From: Rickettsiales bacterium
Lineage (GTDB): Bacteria; Pseudomonadota; Alphaproteobacteria; Rickettsiales; SXRF01
Length of the DNA stretch: 64,000 nt
NCBI GenBank assembly: GCA_025464625.1
Contig: JAOAUZ010000001.1
Coordinates: forward strand, 334,848-398,847
Reading direction: 5' to 3'
This document shows positions 26,960 through 36,632 of the stretch, piece after piece. The notes beneath the pieces are model-generated. The model was not told the DNA's origin, did no database searches, and saw only the letters and a list, made by a program, of their open reading frames with translations. Position 1 is the stretch's first letter. Every line of letters begins with the position of its first letter. A program made the translations under genes and the position numbers.

Positions 26960-27100
26960 ATGCCTAAATTACTATTAGCTGCTGTTTTACTTGTTTCACT
27001 TTCTGCATGTTCTAACCCAAGACCAGATCTTAAGAGTCCTTGTGTTGGTGCAGAAGGCAGCCCGTGCGATCGCCGCGCAGTTAATAACGACAACGCGTAA
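26960..27100 (+). CDS. Small lipoprotein, 46 aa
   Basis: A 46-residue gene with a lipoprotein signal: 'MPKLLLAAVLLVSLSACSN' has the lipobox LSAC, so the mature protein is about 29 residues attached through that Cys. The tail 'RPDLKSPCVGAEGSPCDRRA' has two Cys residues, recalling short alphaproteobacterial lipoproteins ending in 'SPC.RRPVN' that I remember next to secretion or conjugation genes. No such genes are here. It is preceded by GGAG eight bases upstream and converges with the ATPase gene. Confidence 0.65.
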   Translation: MPKLLLAAVLLVSLSACSNPRPDLKSPCVGAEGSPCDRRAVNNDNA

Positions 27101-27117
27101 TCGATTGGTTTACTCTG

Positions 27118-28776
27118 TTATTGGTTATTTTCGCGAGATTTTCGTGAAATCTCTGTTACTTCTTCTTCGCTCAGTGGAGCGTTGCGTACGCCTTCTTTCC
27201 CTGCCAACCATAATAATGTCAGGGTTTTTGGGTCGCGAGCGAACACACGCTCTTCTGTAACCATTCCAAGATTCGGTGGTATGTTGTTTTTGGCTAGTCC
27301 AGCAACAGTATATGGACCATCGCGATACATGCCTATTATTATGCGTGGGCGGTCGATGAATGCTTGCGCCCCGCCCAAAAAATCAATCGTTTCACTTATG
27401 GATTTTGGAGATGCACCTCTCTGCAAGTGGTGTACCACCAGCACAGCGGTATTTTTTTGTATGGCAAAATCTTCGAGCGCATCAAAAAAAGAATTCACTG
27501 TATTATTGTCATTTTCATCGCCACCTAAATATTTACGCGATGGGTCTACTATTAGAAGTGGTACATCGGGAATTTTCTGTAAATTACGAAGATGTTGCGC
27601 GAAACTAACATTTTCACCAAAATCTGTGCGCTGAAACATGAGCCTTATAGCCTGAGATTCTGGGTCTATGATTGAGGCGCGGGCATTAAAAATCTGTGGA
27701 CCATCTTCGCCAGAGAAATATATATTTATACCTTGGCATTTATTAATATCCAGCGGTTGCCCAAGCCATTTTGGTGGTTCTGCACCTTCTTCATAATCTG
27801 TTGAAGCCAAAGCGCAAAGATGGTGTGCGAGGGAGCTTCTTCCTGTACCACCAGCAGCAGCAAGCAGGGCTACAGAACCTCGAGGAAGAATACCTGGCAC
27901 GATAAATTCAAAGGCGTTTTCTGCAGAATTGGAGTCTTCTGCTCTTGCTGGACCTGTGGCATCGAATAAGGTTATGTCACGGGCGACAAGATTGAAAAAA
28001 CGTAGATTTTTTTCAATATTATTTGGGTTGGTACCAAATTTTTGATACAGCGAATGCAGGCGATCATAAGCGTTCCAACATTTTACCGCATCAAGAATGT
28101 TTTTACTGGAAACAACATTATTTTTGATAAAATCCTTATCCAAAATGGAACCTTTAGGAAATAATGATTTGAAATCTGGATTTTCAAACAAGCCATTATT
28201 TGTCAAATAAGAAATTCCAGAAAGGAAATATGATTTTGAGTATTGCTCGCTTTTAACATCTATAATCTCATATAGTTCATTGCAGCAGCCAACAGTTTTG
28301 CTACCTGCGATTGGTGGTTGGATGCTGTCGCAAAAGCCAAGTGCCTTAACACCAGAATGTTGATTTCCTCCACGTTCAAATATACCAGAAAAAATCCCTA
28401 TATTTTGTAGGCGTTCAGTAGGCAATGTTCCCAACACGTCAACACCAAGGCTGAGTGATGTACACCATATTATACCAGAACCAAGGGGTGTATAGCTTTC
28501 ATCAGCTTCTTTGCGGTGAACTATTGGGTTTAGTAATAAAGGGCTGTTCGGTAGGCGACCATTATTATAATGCTCTAGAATTTTATTTATGGCGTTCTGG
28601 CTATCTGATGGTCCAAACCAGAATGTTATGCCACCTTCCTTACTACGAAAAGGTATTTGTTCAGCGTTGGTGTATAGGCACATATAGCCTTCAAGACCAA
28701 CGTTCTGGTGCGCAGCCCATATCAGATTTAATTCGCTGTTTACCTGCTCAGTAACTTTTTTTACAATATCATTCAT
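27118..28776 (-). CDS. RepA-like RecA-fold ATPase with an unknown N-terminal domain
   Basis: A 552-residue protein. Residues 1-265 match nothing I recognise. From about 285 a RepA/KaiC-like AAA_25 domain follows: the Walker A position reads 'AAAGGTGRSSLAHHL', with Arg where the P-loop Lys should be; 'PDVPLLIVDPSRKYLGGDEND' is the Walker B and the hexameric-helicase RepA-like 'GGDEND'; 'NTAVLVVHHLQRG' is the next strand. Such domains occur in plasmid RepA and phage primase-helicases. The Lys-to-Arg change suggests weak or absent ATP hydrolysis. It is 77 bases from the divergent addB. Confidence 0.7.
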   Translation of the reverse strand: MNDIVKKVTEQVNSELNLIWAAHQNVGLEGYMCLYTNAEQIPFRSKEGGITFWFGPSDSQNAINKILEHYNNGRLPNSPLLLNPIVHRKEADESYTPLGSGIIWCTSLSLGVDVLGTLPTERLQNIGIFSGIFERGGNQHSGVKALGFCDSIQPPIAGSKTVGCCNELYEIIDVKSEQYSKSYFLSGISYLTNNGLFENPDFKSLFPKGSILDKDFIKNNVVSSKNILDAVKCWNAYDRLHSLYQKFGTNPNNIEKNLRFFNLVARDITLFDATGPARAEDSNSAENAFEFIVPGILPRGSVALLAAAGGTGRSSLAHHLCALASTDYEEGAEPPKWLGQPLDINKCQGINIYFSGEDGPQIFNARASIIDPESQAIRLMFQRTDFGENVSFAQHLRNLQKIPDVPLLIVDPSRKYLGGDENDNNTVNSFFDALEDFAIQKNTAVLVVHHLQRGASPKSISETIDFLGGAQAFIDRPRIIIGMYRDGPYTVAGLAKNNIPPNLGMVTEERVFARDPKTLTLLWLAGKEGVRNAPLSEEEVTEISRKSRENNQ

Positions 28777-28853
28777 AATTTCTAATGCTTATCATTACAT
28801 AGTGGTTATCATGAGAATAATGGATTATTCTATCCATTAGAGGTTAAAATACT

Positions 28854-31742
28854 ATGAATTCAGCTAAGAATTGTTTTAATTTACCGTCAGATGGAGGTTT
28901 TTTACGCTCCTTGGCTGGCTTTGTTTTGCAGTCATATAGTACAGCAAAATATGCAAAAATACTAATATTACTTCCCAATCGCCGTTCCTGCCGTGCATTG
29001 CGTGATGCTTTTCTCGATTGCACAGGTGGAAAACCGCTGCTCTTACCTCGCATTCAACCTATCGGTGAAATTGAAGACGAAGCATTTTTTTCGGGCATGA
29101 CTGGAGCGGACATACCGATCGAGCAGCCTATTGATGCTGTTCGCAGGCATTTTTTGCTGATGAAATTGATTATGCGTTTTCAGCAAATTCAGGAAGGAGG
29201 TGGCGTAGCAAAACAAGCAGCAGAACTTGCACGACAGCTTGCAACATTTATGGATGAAGTCCAGCGTGAGGGGGTTAGTTTCGATGGGCTTTCTGATCTC
29301 GCTCCTGAAAATTTGGCTGGGCATTGGCAACAAACTTTAAATTTTCTAACAATTATCACAAAAGAATGGCCAAGAATGCTGGAGGAAGAGGGGGTAATTG
29401 ATATTGTTACCCATCGCAACCAGTTGCTTTTTGCTTTAGCAAAAATATGGAGCAAGTCTTCACCTGATTATCCTATCATTGCTGCTGGCTCAACTGGTAG
29501 CCAGCCAGCCACCGCTGCATTACTAAGAGTTATAGCAAGCCTGCCGCAGGGCAAGGTTATATTACCAGCACTTGATAAGGGAATGACGGATAGTGAATGG
29601 GAGCAAATCAGCGAAACCCACCCGCAATATGGTTTAAAAAAACTATTGGAAAAAATGGAAGTGAATAGAGAGAAAGTAACGTCACTAATTCCTCTGGTAA
29701 CTGATGATTCAAATACAAAATATATCCGCACTATATTTGCTCCTCCGCTTGCTACGGCTAATTGGTCGAGTTGTGAGCTTCCTGAATCGCAAGGGCTTAG
29801 TGGAATAAAATTATTAGAAGCGGATACTTCTTTGGATGAAGCTCGGGCAATAGCAATTGCTATGCGTGAGGTGTTGGAAACAAAAGAAAAAACAGCGGCT
29901 CTTATAACACCTGACCGTGTTCTTGCACGCATGGTTTCTACTCAATTACAGCGTTTTGGCATTGCAGTGGATGACTCGGCTGGTAAACCGCTTAATAGCT
30001 CGGCACCCGCCTGCTTTTTACGTTTGGTTGTTGAAATGGTGGCGAGTAGAGCTGCGCCAGCATCGTTGCTTGCTGTTTTGCGTCATCCGCTTGCTGCTGC
30101 GGGAATGAATCCTGCGAAGTGTCGTAGCCTATCAAGAGAATTGGAATTGTTATTGCTGCGTGGAATACGCCGTGATGAAGGGCTATCAGGACTTTTGGGT
30201 GCGGCTATTGCGGACAAAAAAACATCTAATGATTTGGTTGAACTGCTGCGCCAATTGCAAGAAAAATCAGCAGAATTTTCTGTATTATTTGCACCACATT
30301 ATAATATAAAATTGCCGCAGCTACTTACGGCTCATATCAAATTTTCCGAGTGGTTGACAAGCAGTGATACACAGGAAGGAGAGCAGCGTTTATGGGCTGG
30401 TGAGGCTGGTAATGCACTTGCTGAAATCATTGCGCAGTGGAATATACAAGCGGATATATTGCCACCGATTGATTCCCTGACTTACCCAGCGTTATTTGAT
30501 GCCTTGCTCGCCACCGAAACTTATCATTCACAAATGGGACTGCATCCACGCTTACATATTTTAAGCCCGATGGAAGCCCGTTTGCAGCGTTATGATATGG
30601 TTATTCTAGGCAGTCTCAATGAAGGCACATGGCCAAAAAATTCACAACCCGACCCGTGGATGAGCCGCCCACAGCGTGCCGCTTTTGGCTTGCCTTCGCA
30701 AGAGCGCGCCATTGGGCAAAGCGCGCATGATTTTGCGATGCATCTTTCAGCAAAAGAAGTTTTGCTCACACGCGCAAGAAAAATTGAGGGTGCGCCGACC
30801 ATTGCCTCGCGCTGGTGGGTGCGGTTGCAGACTTTACTTGGTGGGCGTGAGCCAGAATTCTTTGCTGCTATGAATCGGGAAGATTATTTCATTAATGCTA
30901 AAAATATGTTGGAAGCCCCAGCTCTACTTCCAGCACTTACGCCACCTGCACCAACCCCGCCACTGGCTGTGCGTCCTAGAAAACTGCGTGTTACGGCGAT
31001 TGATAGCTGGTTGCGTGATCCATATAGTATTTATGCGCGCTATATCCTTAATTTACGCAAGCTAGATGATATAGATCGTGAGCCAGATGCTTCTGATTTT
31101 GGTAATATAGTGCATAAGACACTGGAGATTTTTACCAATTCTCCTGTAAAAGAACTTTCAGAACTACTCGCAGCAGGACGCATTGCCTTTGCTGATTTCA
31201 ATTCTCGCCCAGCGGTTGCCTGTTTGTGGTGGCCGCGTTTTGAGGCAATGGCAAATTGGCTGATAAACGAAGAAAAAATTCGTCATAATAATATTGAAAA
31301 AATTTACAGTGAAGTTGGGGCTAATTGGAATTTTGAAGTATCTGGAAAACCTTTTTCTTTAAGCACGCGCATCGATCGCTTAGAAAAATTAAAATCGGGA
31401 GGATATGCAATAGTTGATTATAAAACTGGAGTTGTTCCTAAAAAAGGCGCTTCCCACCAGTTGCCTCTTGAGGCGTTGATTGTGCAACATGGGCAGTTAC
31501 CAGAAGGAATTTCTACGGGCGCGGTTTCACATATGGAATATTGGAAACTCTCTGGAAGTGAAGTGAAATGTGAAATCACACAAGTGAAAACTGATATAGA
31601 AGAAAGCAGAAAAATATTGGAAGAGCTGATCGCTAAATTTGATGATTCAAATACGCCATACAGCGCGCAAACAGATGGTCTACTAGATCCCTATAATGAT
31701 TATGAACATCTAACCCGCAGGAAGGAATGGGAAACGGTTTAG
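28854..31742 (+). CDS. addB: Double-strand-break repair protein AddB
   Basis: A 962-residue AddB of the alphaproteobacterial type. The N-terminal inactive helicase-like part starts 'LILLPNRRSCRALRDAFLD' and 'LPRIQPIGEIEDEAFF'; mid-protein 'VILGSLNEGTWPKNSQPDPW' is characteristic. The C-terminal PD-(D/E)XK nuclease has 'STRIDRLE' and 'YAIVDYKTGV' with D855 and K857. With AddA it resects broken ends to load RecA. addA lies 1.5 kb downstream, separated by three minus-strand genes; normally the two are adjacent. Confidence 0.95.
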   Translation: MNSAKNCFNLPSDGGFLRSLAGFVLQSYSTAKYAKILILLPNRRSCRALRDAFLDCTGGKPLLLPRIQPIGEIEDEAFFSGMTGADIPIEQPIDAVRRHFLLMKLIMRFQQIQEGGGVAKQAAELARQLATFMDEVQREGVSFDGLSDLAPENLAGHWQQTLNFLTIITKEWPRMLEEEGVIDIVTHRNQLLFALAKIWSKSSPDYPIIAAGSTGSQPATAALLRVIASLPQGKVILPALDKGMTDSEWEQISETHPQYGLKKLLEKMEVNREKVTSLIPLVTDDSNTKYIRTIFAPPLATANWSSCELPESQGLSGIKLLEADTSLDEARAIAIAMREVLETKEKTAALITPDRVLARMVSTQLQRFGIAVDDSAGKPLNSSAPACFLRLVVEMVASRAAPASLLAVLRHPLAAAGMNPAKCRSLSRELELLLLRGIRRDEGLSGLLGAAIADKKTSNDLVELLRQLQEKSAEFSVLFAPHYNIKLPQLLTAHIKFSEWLTSSDTQEGEQRLWAGEAGNALAEIIAQWNIQADILPPIDSLTYPALFDALLATETYHSQMGLHPRLHILSPMEARLQRYDMVILGSLNEGTWPKNSQPDPWMSRPQRAAFGLPSQERAIGQSAHDFAMHLSAKEVLLTRARKIEGAPTIASRWWVRLQTLLGGREPEFFAAMNREDYFINAKNMLEAPALLPALTPPAPTPPLAVRPRKLRVTAIDSWLRDPYSIYARYILNLRKLDDIDREPDASDFGNIVHKTLEIFTNSPVKELSELLAAGRIAFADFNSRPAVACLWWPRFEAMANWLINEEKIRHNNIEKIYSEVGANWNFEVSGKPFSLSTRIDRLEKLKSGGYAIVDYKTGVVPKKGASHQLPLEALIVQHGQLPEGISTGAVSHMEYWKLSGSEVKCEITQVKTDIEESRKILEELIAKFDDSNTPYSAQTDGLLDPYNDYEHLTRRKEWETV

Positions 31743-32200
31743 GCGCGACCGTGTTGATTTGTTTTTTTGCTTGCTTCGACGCGTTCTGCAAATGATTTTG
31801 GTATTTCTACTAATCCTGCCACAGCTGCTTTTTCTGTGATAAAAGCAATAGTGCTTTTAATATCACCTTTGTGTAGAGTTTCACGTTCGCCTTTGTCTTC
31901 CGTGTATACCCTAAACTTACCATTATCCTTTACCATAATATTTAGAGTATTATGCGTTTTCTTATCTGTTGGGATATTTGTTTTTATGGTGTGTTCGCCT
32001 TTTTCTAGCACGACGGAATATGAAACTTTTCCCATGGTTTGCAGAGCATCTAAACCCTGCACTATTTCCGTAGCAGATTTTTTAAACGCTCTAGAACGCG
32101 CTGGTTCAGAATCATTAGTTAATGGTGATCGTGCTCGATTAAAACCTCTTTGGATAGCCTCCATTATCGTAGGGCTTACTTTGTTTTTGTCATCAGCCAT
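31739..32200 (-). CDS. Hypothetical 153-aa protein at the addB 3' end
   Basis: A hydrophilic protein with GGGAG seven to eight bases before its ATG. Its stop overlaps the addB stop. It shares with the protein at 57694-58218 the pattern 'IKSTIAFITEKAAVAG' (there 'IKSVIALINDVADAG') and an upstream 'LDALQTM'/'LDSFASV' helix. With 32304-32693 it shares a beta-rich middle that ends in a short helix. No signal peptide or transmembrane segment. Function unknown. A long frame on the opposite strand (31767-32243) is judged a shadow because it lacks a Shine-Dalgarno sequence and these similarities. Confidence 0.65.
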   Translation of the reverse strand: MADDKNKVSPTIMEAIQRGFNRARSPLTNDSEPARSRAFKKSATEIVQGLDALQTMGKVSYSVVLEKGEHTIKTNIPTDKKTHNTLNIMVKDNGKFRVYTEDKGERETLHKGDIKSTIAFITEKAAVAGLVEIPKSFAERVEASKKTNQHGRA

Positions 32201-32303
32201 GTTCTTTTCTCCCGCATTTATAAATAAACCTTATTACTTTTAATTTGTGCGTGCGTATGCGTCAACAAACCTATTGTGAAGAATTGATGACAATGAGGAA
32301 ATA

Positions 32304-32693
32304 TCAGCGGTTGCGCTGAATATTTTCGCCTCTAGTGGCGTGATCAAGGGGAGATTTTGGAGTTCTTTCGATCTTTAGATATTTAGCGATATCTTCTATG
32401 CTGAAAATCTTTAAGCGTTTGTTGTTTCTAGGATCCCCAGCATAGCAGGCTAACATTTCGTTGCCATTGCTTAGGATGTGTAGCTTATCACCATCCTTAA
32501 CCTTGTAGGTATCTGGATGTTCTATTTTCATTTTATCTGTTACTGGAATGGAAGTAGAAATAATAGGAAATGAACGGTTTGAATCTACTGCAATATCAAA
32601 ATTTACCCCTAGCTTTCTTTTAATTTTCTCTAATTGAGAAGCTATTTCTGGGGCAGCTTCCTTTGCTGCCTTTACGGTTGGGCTGTCGTTCAT
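32304..32693 (-). CDS. Hypothetical 129-aa protein, relative of its downstream neighbour
   Basis: A soluble protein: an N-terminal helix 'ASQLEKIKRKLG', then strands ('FDIAVDSNRSFPIISTSIPV', 'KVKDGDKLHILSNGNEML') and a short helix 'FSIEDIAKYLKIE'. The order helix, 'TSIPVTDK', 'KVKDGDK', final helix parallels 'TNIPTDKK', 'MVKDNGK', 'IKSTIAFI' in the neighbour at 31739-32200, so the two look like an old tandem duplication. It is 14 bases downstream of rcdA. Function unknown. Confidence 0.62.
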   Translation of the reverse strand: MNDSPTVKAAKEAAPEIASQLEKIKRKLGVNFDIAVDSNRSFPIISTSIPVTDKMKIEHPDTYKVKDGDKLHILSNGNEMLACYAGDPRNNKRLKIFSIEDIAKYLKIERTPKSPLDHATRGENIQRNR

Positions 32694-32707
32694 ATTCTAA
32701 ATCCCTA

Positions 32708-33145
32708 TTAATGTATCTGTTCTATTTGTGAATTAAGGCGTAGCACGCGCTCATACAGTTCAAATGTGCTGTCGAGCAGGTAGCAGACGTAGGATGGCAG
32801 GATGCCGTGCAACATTTTATTATCAACGCGGCATATATTCTGAAACTCAAGCCCATAATGTGCGGATTGCTTCACATCTATTTTTCCAGAAACCACTGAA
32901 CGCTGCGCTAATATCCATGACATAACGCATGAAAGGCGCAGGGTAATGCGTGACATTTCGCAGGCATAGACTGCGCGGATGTTTTTATCCATTTTACGTT
33001 GGTCATCATCCCCAAATTCAGTAAAATAATCCTGCGCCTCATGGAGCAATGTCATTGCTTCATTATACACGCTTGGCATGAATAATACATTTTGCGAAGT
33101 TGGTACTTTAGGTGTATCTGTTCTAGTTTCCATTGTGGCAATCAT
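32708..33145 (-). CDS. rcdA: DUF1465 / RcdA-like protein
   Basis: A 145-residue helical protein matching DUF1465, the family of Caulobacter RcdA: 'SVYNEAMTLLHEAQDYF', 'ACEMSRITLRLSCVMSWILAQRSVVSG' and 'LLDSTFELYERVLRLNSQI'. RcdA is an adaptor that helps CpdR and ClpXP degrade CtrA and other cell-cycle substrates. Residues in the family core look intact. It leads a minus-strand group with the two unknown genes downstream. The assignment rests on remembered family pattern. Confidence 0.75.
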   Translation of the reverse strand: MIATMETRTDTPKVPTSQNVLFMPSVYNEAMTLLHEAQDYFTEFGDDDQRKMDKNIRAVYACEMSRITLRLSCVMSWILAQRSVVSGKIDVKQSAHYGLEFQNICRVDNKMLHGILPSYVCYLLDSTFELYERVLRLNSQIEQIH

Positions 33146-33230
33146 TTTGTTGAATATGGTTAAATTATATCATTGATTTTATTGATTTTGTGTTAATTAT
33201 TTGTGACGGTCATTAATTAATTAGATTTTT

Positions 33231-36200
33231 ATGCAGGTAAAAATAGTTAATAAGTTAGATGCGGATAATTTGGATTTAGCTTATAATCCAGATGCTTGCG
33301 TATTTGTTGCGGCTAACGCTGGCTCTGGAAAAACTAGCCTGCTTGCCGATAGGGTGTTGAGCCTATTACTGCATGGGGTCGAGCCAGCAAAGATTTTATG
33401 CCTGACTTTTACCAAGGCTGCGGCCGCTGAAATGTCCAGCCGTATTTTAAAGACTCTAGGCTCATGGGTGATGGCTGATGATCGTGAATTAATAAAGCAA
33501 GTCAGTAAACTGACTGGTGAAAACCCTCCATCATTTTTACTTGATAGAGCGCGGGGGTTATTTGCAAAAGTTCTAGAAGCCCCACAAGGTATTAATATTG
33601 AAACTATCCATGGTTTTTCTCAATCGTTGCTGCGTCGCTTTCCACTTGAATCGGGAATAAGTCCACATTTTACGGTTATGGATAGCAGGAGCGAACAGGA
33701 AGTATTAGCTGAAGCTAGGCTGCGATTATTTAACTATGCACAAAAAAGCGATTCTGCTGTTGGTGCTGCGCTTGAGTCTTTAGCGCGTGATGTTAGTGAA
33801 TCTGGCTTTCATAAGCTTATGGGCGAGATTGTAAAAAACAAACGAAAGTTTCGTAAGTTATTGCAAAATACAAATGGCATTCCTTCAATAATACATACAC
33901 TTTATTCGCGCTTTAAGTTGAAGGCAGGAACAACAAAGGAATCATTGCTGGCGGAATATTTTATTTACAGCGAGGAGCAGTTGCTAAAACTTCGCATGGT
34001 TGCGGATATACTTCTTCAATCGGACAAACCTACTGATACTCAAACGGGAATAAGGCTCGCTGATTGGTTGGCAAGACCAGAGGCACGCTTAGAACTTTCA
34101 GATGGTTATAGCTTGTATTTTGCATTGGAGGATGGTTCTGGTCGTAAGAGGCTTTTTACCAAGTCAGCTTTATCTGGCGATGAATTGATTGATGCTTTGT
34201 TGGCAGAGCAGCAGCGAGTGATTGAATTTAGTGATAGGCTGCGCGCTCTTAATGTTATTCATCATACAATTGATGTTTTGCATGTAGCTGAAGCATTGTT
34301 GGCAGAATATGAGGCTATTAAGCGTAGTCACGCATGGATGGATTATGATGATTTGATTCTTACTGCTTGCGATTTACTAACTCGTGCTGGTATGTCGCCA
34401 TGGGTGCTGTTTAAGCTAGATGGCGGAATTGATCATATATTAGTGGATGAGGCGCAGGATACCAGCCCTGAACAATGGCAGATTATTGATGCTCTTACGC
34501 AGGAATTTTTTGCGGGGCAGGGGGCAAAAGAAATAGAACGTTCACTATTTATTGTTGGCGATGAAAAGCAGTCTATTTATAGTTTTCAAGGTGCTGATGT
34601 AAAAGAGCTGGCGCGGATGCAGAAGTATTTTAGTGAATCAATAAAAGCGGCACAAAAAAATATTCACTCGCTTGCCCTTACCAAATCATATCGTTCAACT
34701 CAGGCAGTTTTACAGAGCGTTGACGCAGTTTTTGCGAAGCAAGAAGCTCGCCTTGGCGTTACCTTTGATGATTTGGAATTAAATCATATACTCACCAGAA
34801 TTGGGCATGAAGGTTTGGTCGAATTATTGCCTGTGATACAACCCTCAGAAGATGAAAGTGAAGATAGTATTTCCCCAACTAATAAGCTCGTGCGCCATAT
34901 AGCCGATACTATTAAAGGCTGGATAGAAAATGGTGAGGCAAGAGCTGGTGAAATTATGATTCTGTTGCGTAGCCGTACCAATTTCGCTGATAAATTGGTA
35001 CATGCGCTTAAAAGGCGCGGTGTGGCTGTGGCTGGCAGCGACAGAATGCAACTTAATGATAATCTTGCTGTGCAGGATTTGATCGCGCTGGGGCAAGTTC
35101 TGCTGCTTCCTGATGATAATTTAACACTGGCAGCATGCCTTAAAAGCCCGATATTTAATTTGAATGAAGATGATTTATTCGAGCTTGCTTACGGACGAGA
35201 AAAACGAACATTATGGCAGCGTTTGGGGCAGTTGCCACAATTCGTAGAAATTTATGAATTACTAACCGACCTTCGTGCAAAAGCAGATTTTACACCACCT
35301 TTTGAGCTATATTCTTATTTATTGAATGAGCGAGGCGCGCGGGCAAAATTCATTGGTAGAATGGGTGAAGAATGTGCTGATCCCATTGATGAATTTATGC
35401 AGCAGACTTTGCTTTATGAGCGGGCGCACCCGCCTTCGCTGCAAGGCTTTATCCACTGGCTTTCTGGCAGTAATAGCGAAATAAAACGTGATATGGAGCA
35501 GGCGCGTGATGCGGTGCGGATTATGACTGTACATGGGGCAAAAGGCTTGCAATCTAAGATTGTGATTCTGCCAGATACTGTGGGAATACCAATGGAACAA
35601 GATTCATTATTATGGCTGAACGAAATACCGATTCGTGGCATTTCATCTAGGCAGGATGATGTTATATGCAGAAATCTGCGTGCTAACAGGCAGCAGGAGA
35701 TTCTTAGCGAATATCGTCGTTTGCTTTATGTGGCGCTCACCCGAGCTGAAGACAGGCTTTATATTTGCGGTGCAACAGGTAAGAAAAATATTAATGAACA
35801 GAGCTGGTATCATCATATTAAAACAGGGATTGAGGGAATAGCAACACCGTTTGAAACACCATTTGGTGAGGGACTTAGGGTGGGTTGTCATTCGTCATCC
35901 CCGCCCCCGTGCGGGGATCTTGGGCAACACGGTAAAAATACTGGGTTTGGCTCTAGATCCCCGATTGAATCGGGGATGACAGATTTCCTCCATGTTCCAC
36001 CTCCATCCGAGCCATCGCCAAGCAAGCCACTTACACCATCTCGACTTTCTGGTGAGCTTCCAGCAGTAGCATCGCCCCTTGCTGGTAAAAATATTTATGC
36101 TGCGGGAAAATTTATCCATTTATTGCTGCAATATTTGCCATCACAATCTTCTGAAAAACGGCATGAGTCAGCAAAAATAATAGCCCGTAAATTTACTACC

Positions 36201-36608
36201 CAGCTTTCAGCAGAGATTATAGAAAAAGCCATATCAGATGCACTGGTAGTTATAGACAATCCAGAATTTTCGTTTTTATTCGGTAAAGATTCTCTTGCTG
36301 AAGTGCCAATCACTGGAAATTTAGGAATAGACGGCAATAATATCACTGTCTCGGGGCAGATAGACAGGCTTTATATGGGCAGTGATGAGGTGTGGATTGT
36401 AGATTTCAAGAGCAATCAGCTGCCACCACTCTCACAACAAGACATTCCTACGGCTTATATCCGCCAGCTTGGGCTGTATCGTCTGCTACTTCAAAAAATA
36501 ACCCCTGAAAAACAAGTGAAATGTGCTTTATTATGGACGGCAACGGCAAAACTTGATGTTTTACCTGATGCTTTGCTTGACGAATGTAAAATGAGTTTCT
36601 ACATATAG
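33231..36608 (+). CDS. addA: Double-strand-break repair helicase-nuclease AddA
   Basis: A 1125-residue UvrD-type helicase/nuclease. Walker A 'VAANAGSGKTSLLADRVL', 'CLTFTKAAAAEMSSRI', Walker B 'DHILVDEAQDTSPEQWQII', 'VGDEKQSIYSFQGAD', 'TKSYRSTQAVL', 'IMTVHGAKGLQSKIV' and 'RRLLYVALTRAEDRLYICG' are the SF1 motifs. The C-terminal nuclease has 'EVWIVDFKSNQ' (D1058, K1060). Between helicase and nuclease, about residues 886-919 are encoded by an in-frame palindromic repeat. Forms AddAB with the addB product. trxA begins 24 bases downstream. Confidence 0.97.
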   Translation: MQVKIVNKLDADNLDLAYNPDACVFVAANAGSGKTSLLADRVLSLLLHGVEPAKILCLTFTKAAAAEMSSRILKTLGSWVMADDRELIKQVSKLTGENPPSFLLDRARGLFAKVLEAPQGINIETIHGFSQSLLRRFPLESGISPHFTVMDSRSEQEVLAEARLRLFNYAQKSDSAVGAALESLARDVSESGFHKLMGEIVKNKRKFRKLLQNTNGIPSIIHTLYSRFKLKAGTTKESLLAEYFIYSEEQLLKLRMVADILLQSDKPTDTQTGIRLADWLARPEARLELSDGYSLYFALEDGSGRKRLFTKSALSGDELIDALLAEQQRVIEFSDRLRALNVIHHTIDVLHVAEALLAEYEAIKRSHAWMDYDDLILTACDLLTRAGMSPWVLFKLDGGIDHILVDEAQDTSPEQWQIIDALTQEFFAGQGAKEIERSLFIVGDEKQSIYSFQGADVKELARMQKYFSESIKAAQKNIHSLALTKSYRSTQAVLQSVDAVFAKQEARLGVTFDDLELNHILTRIGHEGLVELLPVIQPSEDESEDSISPTNKLVRHIADTIKGWIENGEARAGEIMILLRSRTNFADKLVHALKRRGVAVAGSDRMQLNDNLAVQDLIALGQVLLLPDDNLTLAACLKSPIFNLNEDDLFELAYGREKRTLWQRLGQLPQFVEIYELLTDLRAKADFTPPFELYSYLLNERGARAKFIGRMGEECADPIDEFMQQTLLYERAHPPSLQGFIHWLSGSNSEIKRDMEQARDAVRIMTVHGAKGLQSKIVILPDTVGIPMEQDSLLWLNEIPIRGISSRQDDVICRNLRANRQQEILSEYRRLLYVALTRAEDRLYICGATGKKNINEQSWYHHIKTGIEGIATPFETPFGEGLRVGCHSSSPPPCGDLGQHGKNTGFGSRSPIESGMTDFLHVPPPSEPSPSKPLTPSRLSGELPAVASPLAGKNIYAAGKFIHLLLQYLPSQSSEKRHESAKIIARKFTTQLSAEIIEKAISDALVVIDNPEFSFLFGKDSLAEVPITGNLGIDGNNITVSGQIDRLYMGSDEVWIVDFKSNQLPPLSQQDIPTAYIRQLGLYRLLLQKITPEKQVKCALLWTATAKLDVLPDALLDECKMSFYI
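35893..35982. repeat. Palindromic repeat inserted in frame in addA
   Basis: Outer arms CGTCATCCCCG and CGGGGATGACAG flank two internal hairpins (CCCCGCCCCCGTGCGGGG and AGATCCCCGATTGAATCGGG). It is translated as Ser/Pro/Gly-rich sequence 'HSSSPPPCGDLGQHGKN' plus 'TGFGSRSPIESGMTD' without breaking the frame. Its ends match the TGTCATCCCGAG elements elsewhere in the window. Confidence 0.8.
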
Positions 36609-36632
36609 AACATAGCAACTGAAAGGAATTAT

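Noticed and set aside
27182..27634. A 150-codon frame opposite the RepA-like ATPase
   Set aside because: Shadow of a coding gene whose motifs (Walker B, GGDEND) are clearly on the minus strand.
29468..29932. A 154-codon frame opposite addB
   Set aside because: Lies wholly inside addB, with no ribosome site or recognisable domain.
31767..32243. A 158-codon frame on the plus strand opposite the 153-aa gene at the addB end
   Set aside because: It lacks a Shine-Dalgarno sequence, its composition is of a hydrophobic shadow frame, and the minus-strand product shares motifs with the protein at 57694-58218.
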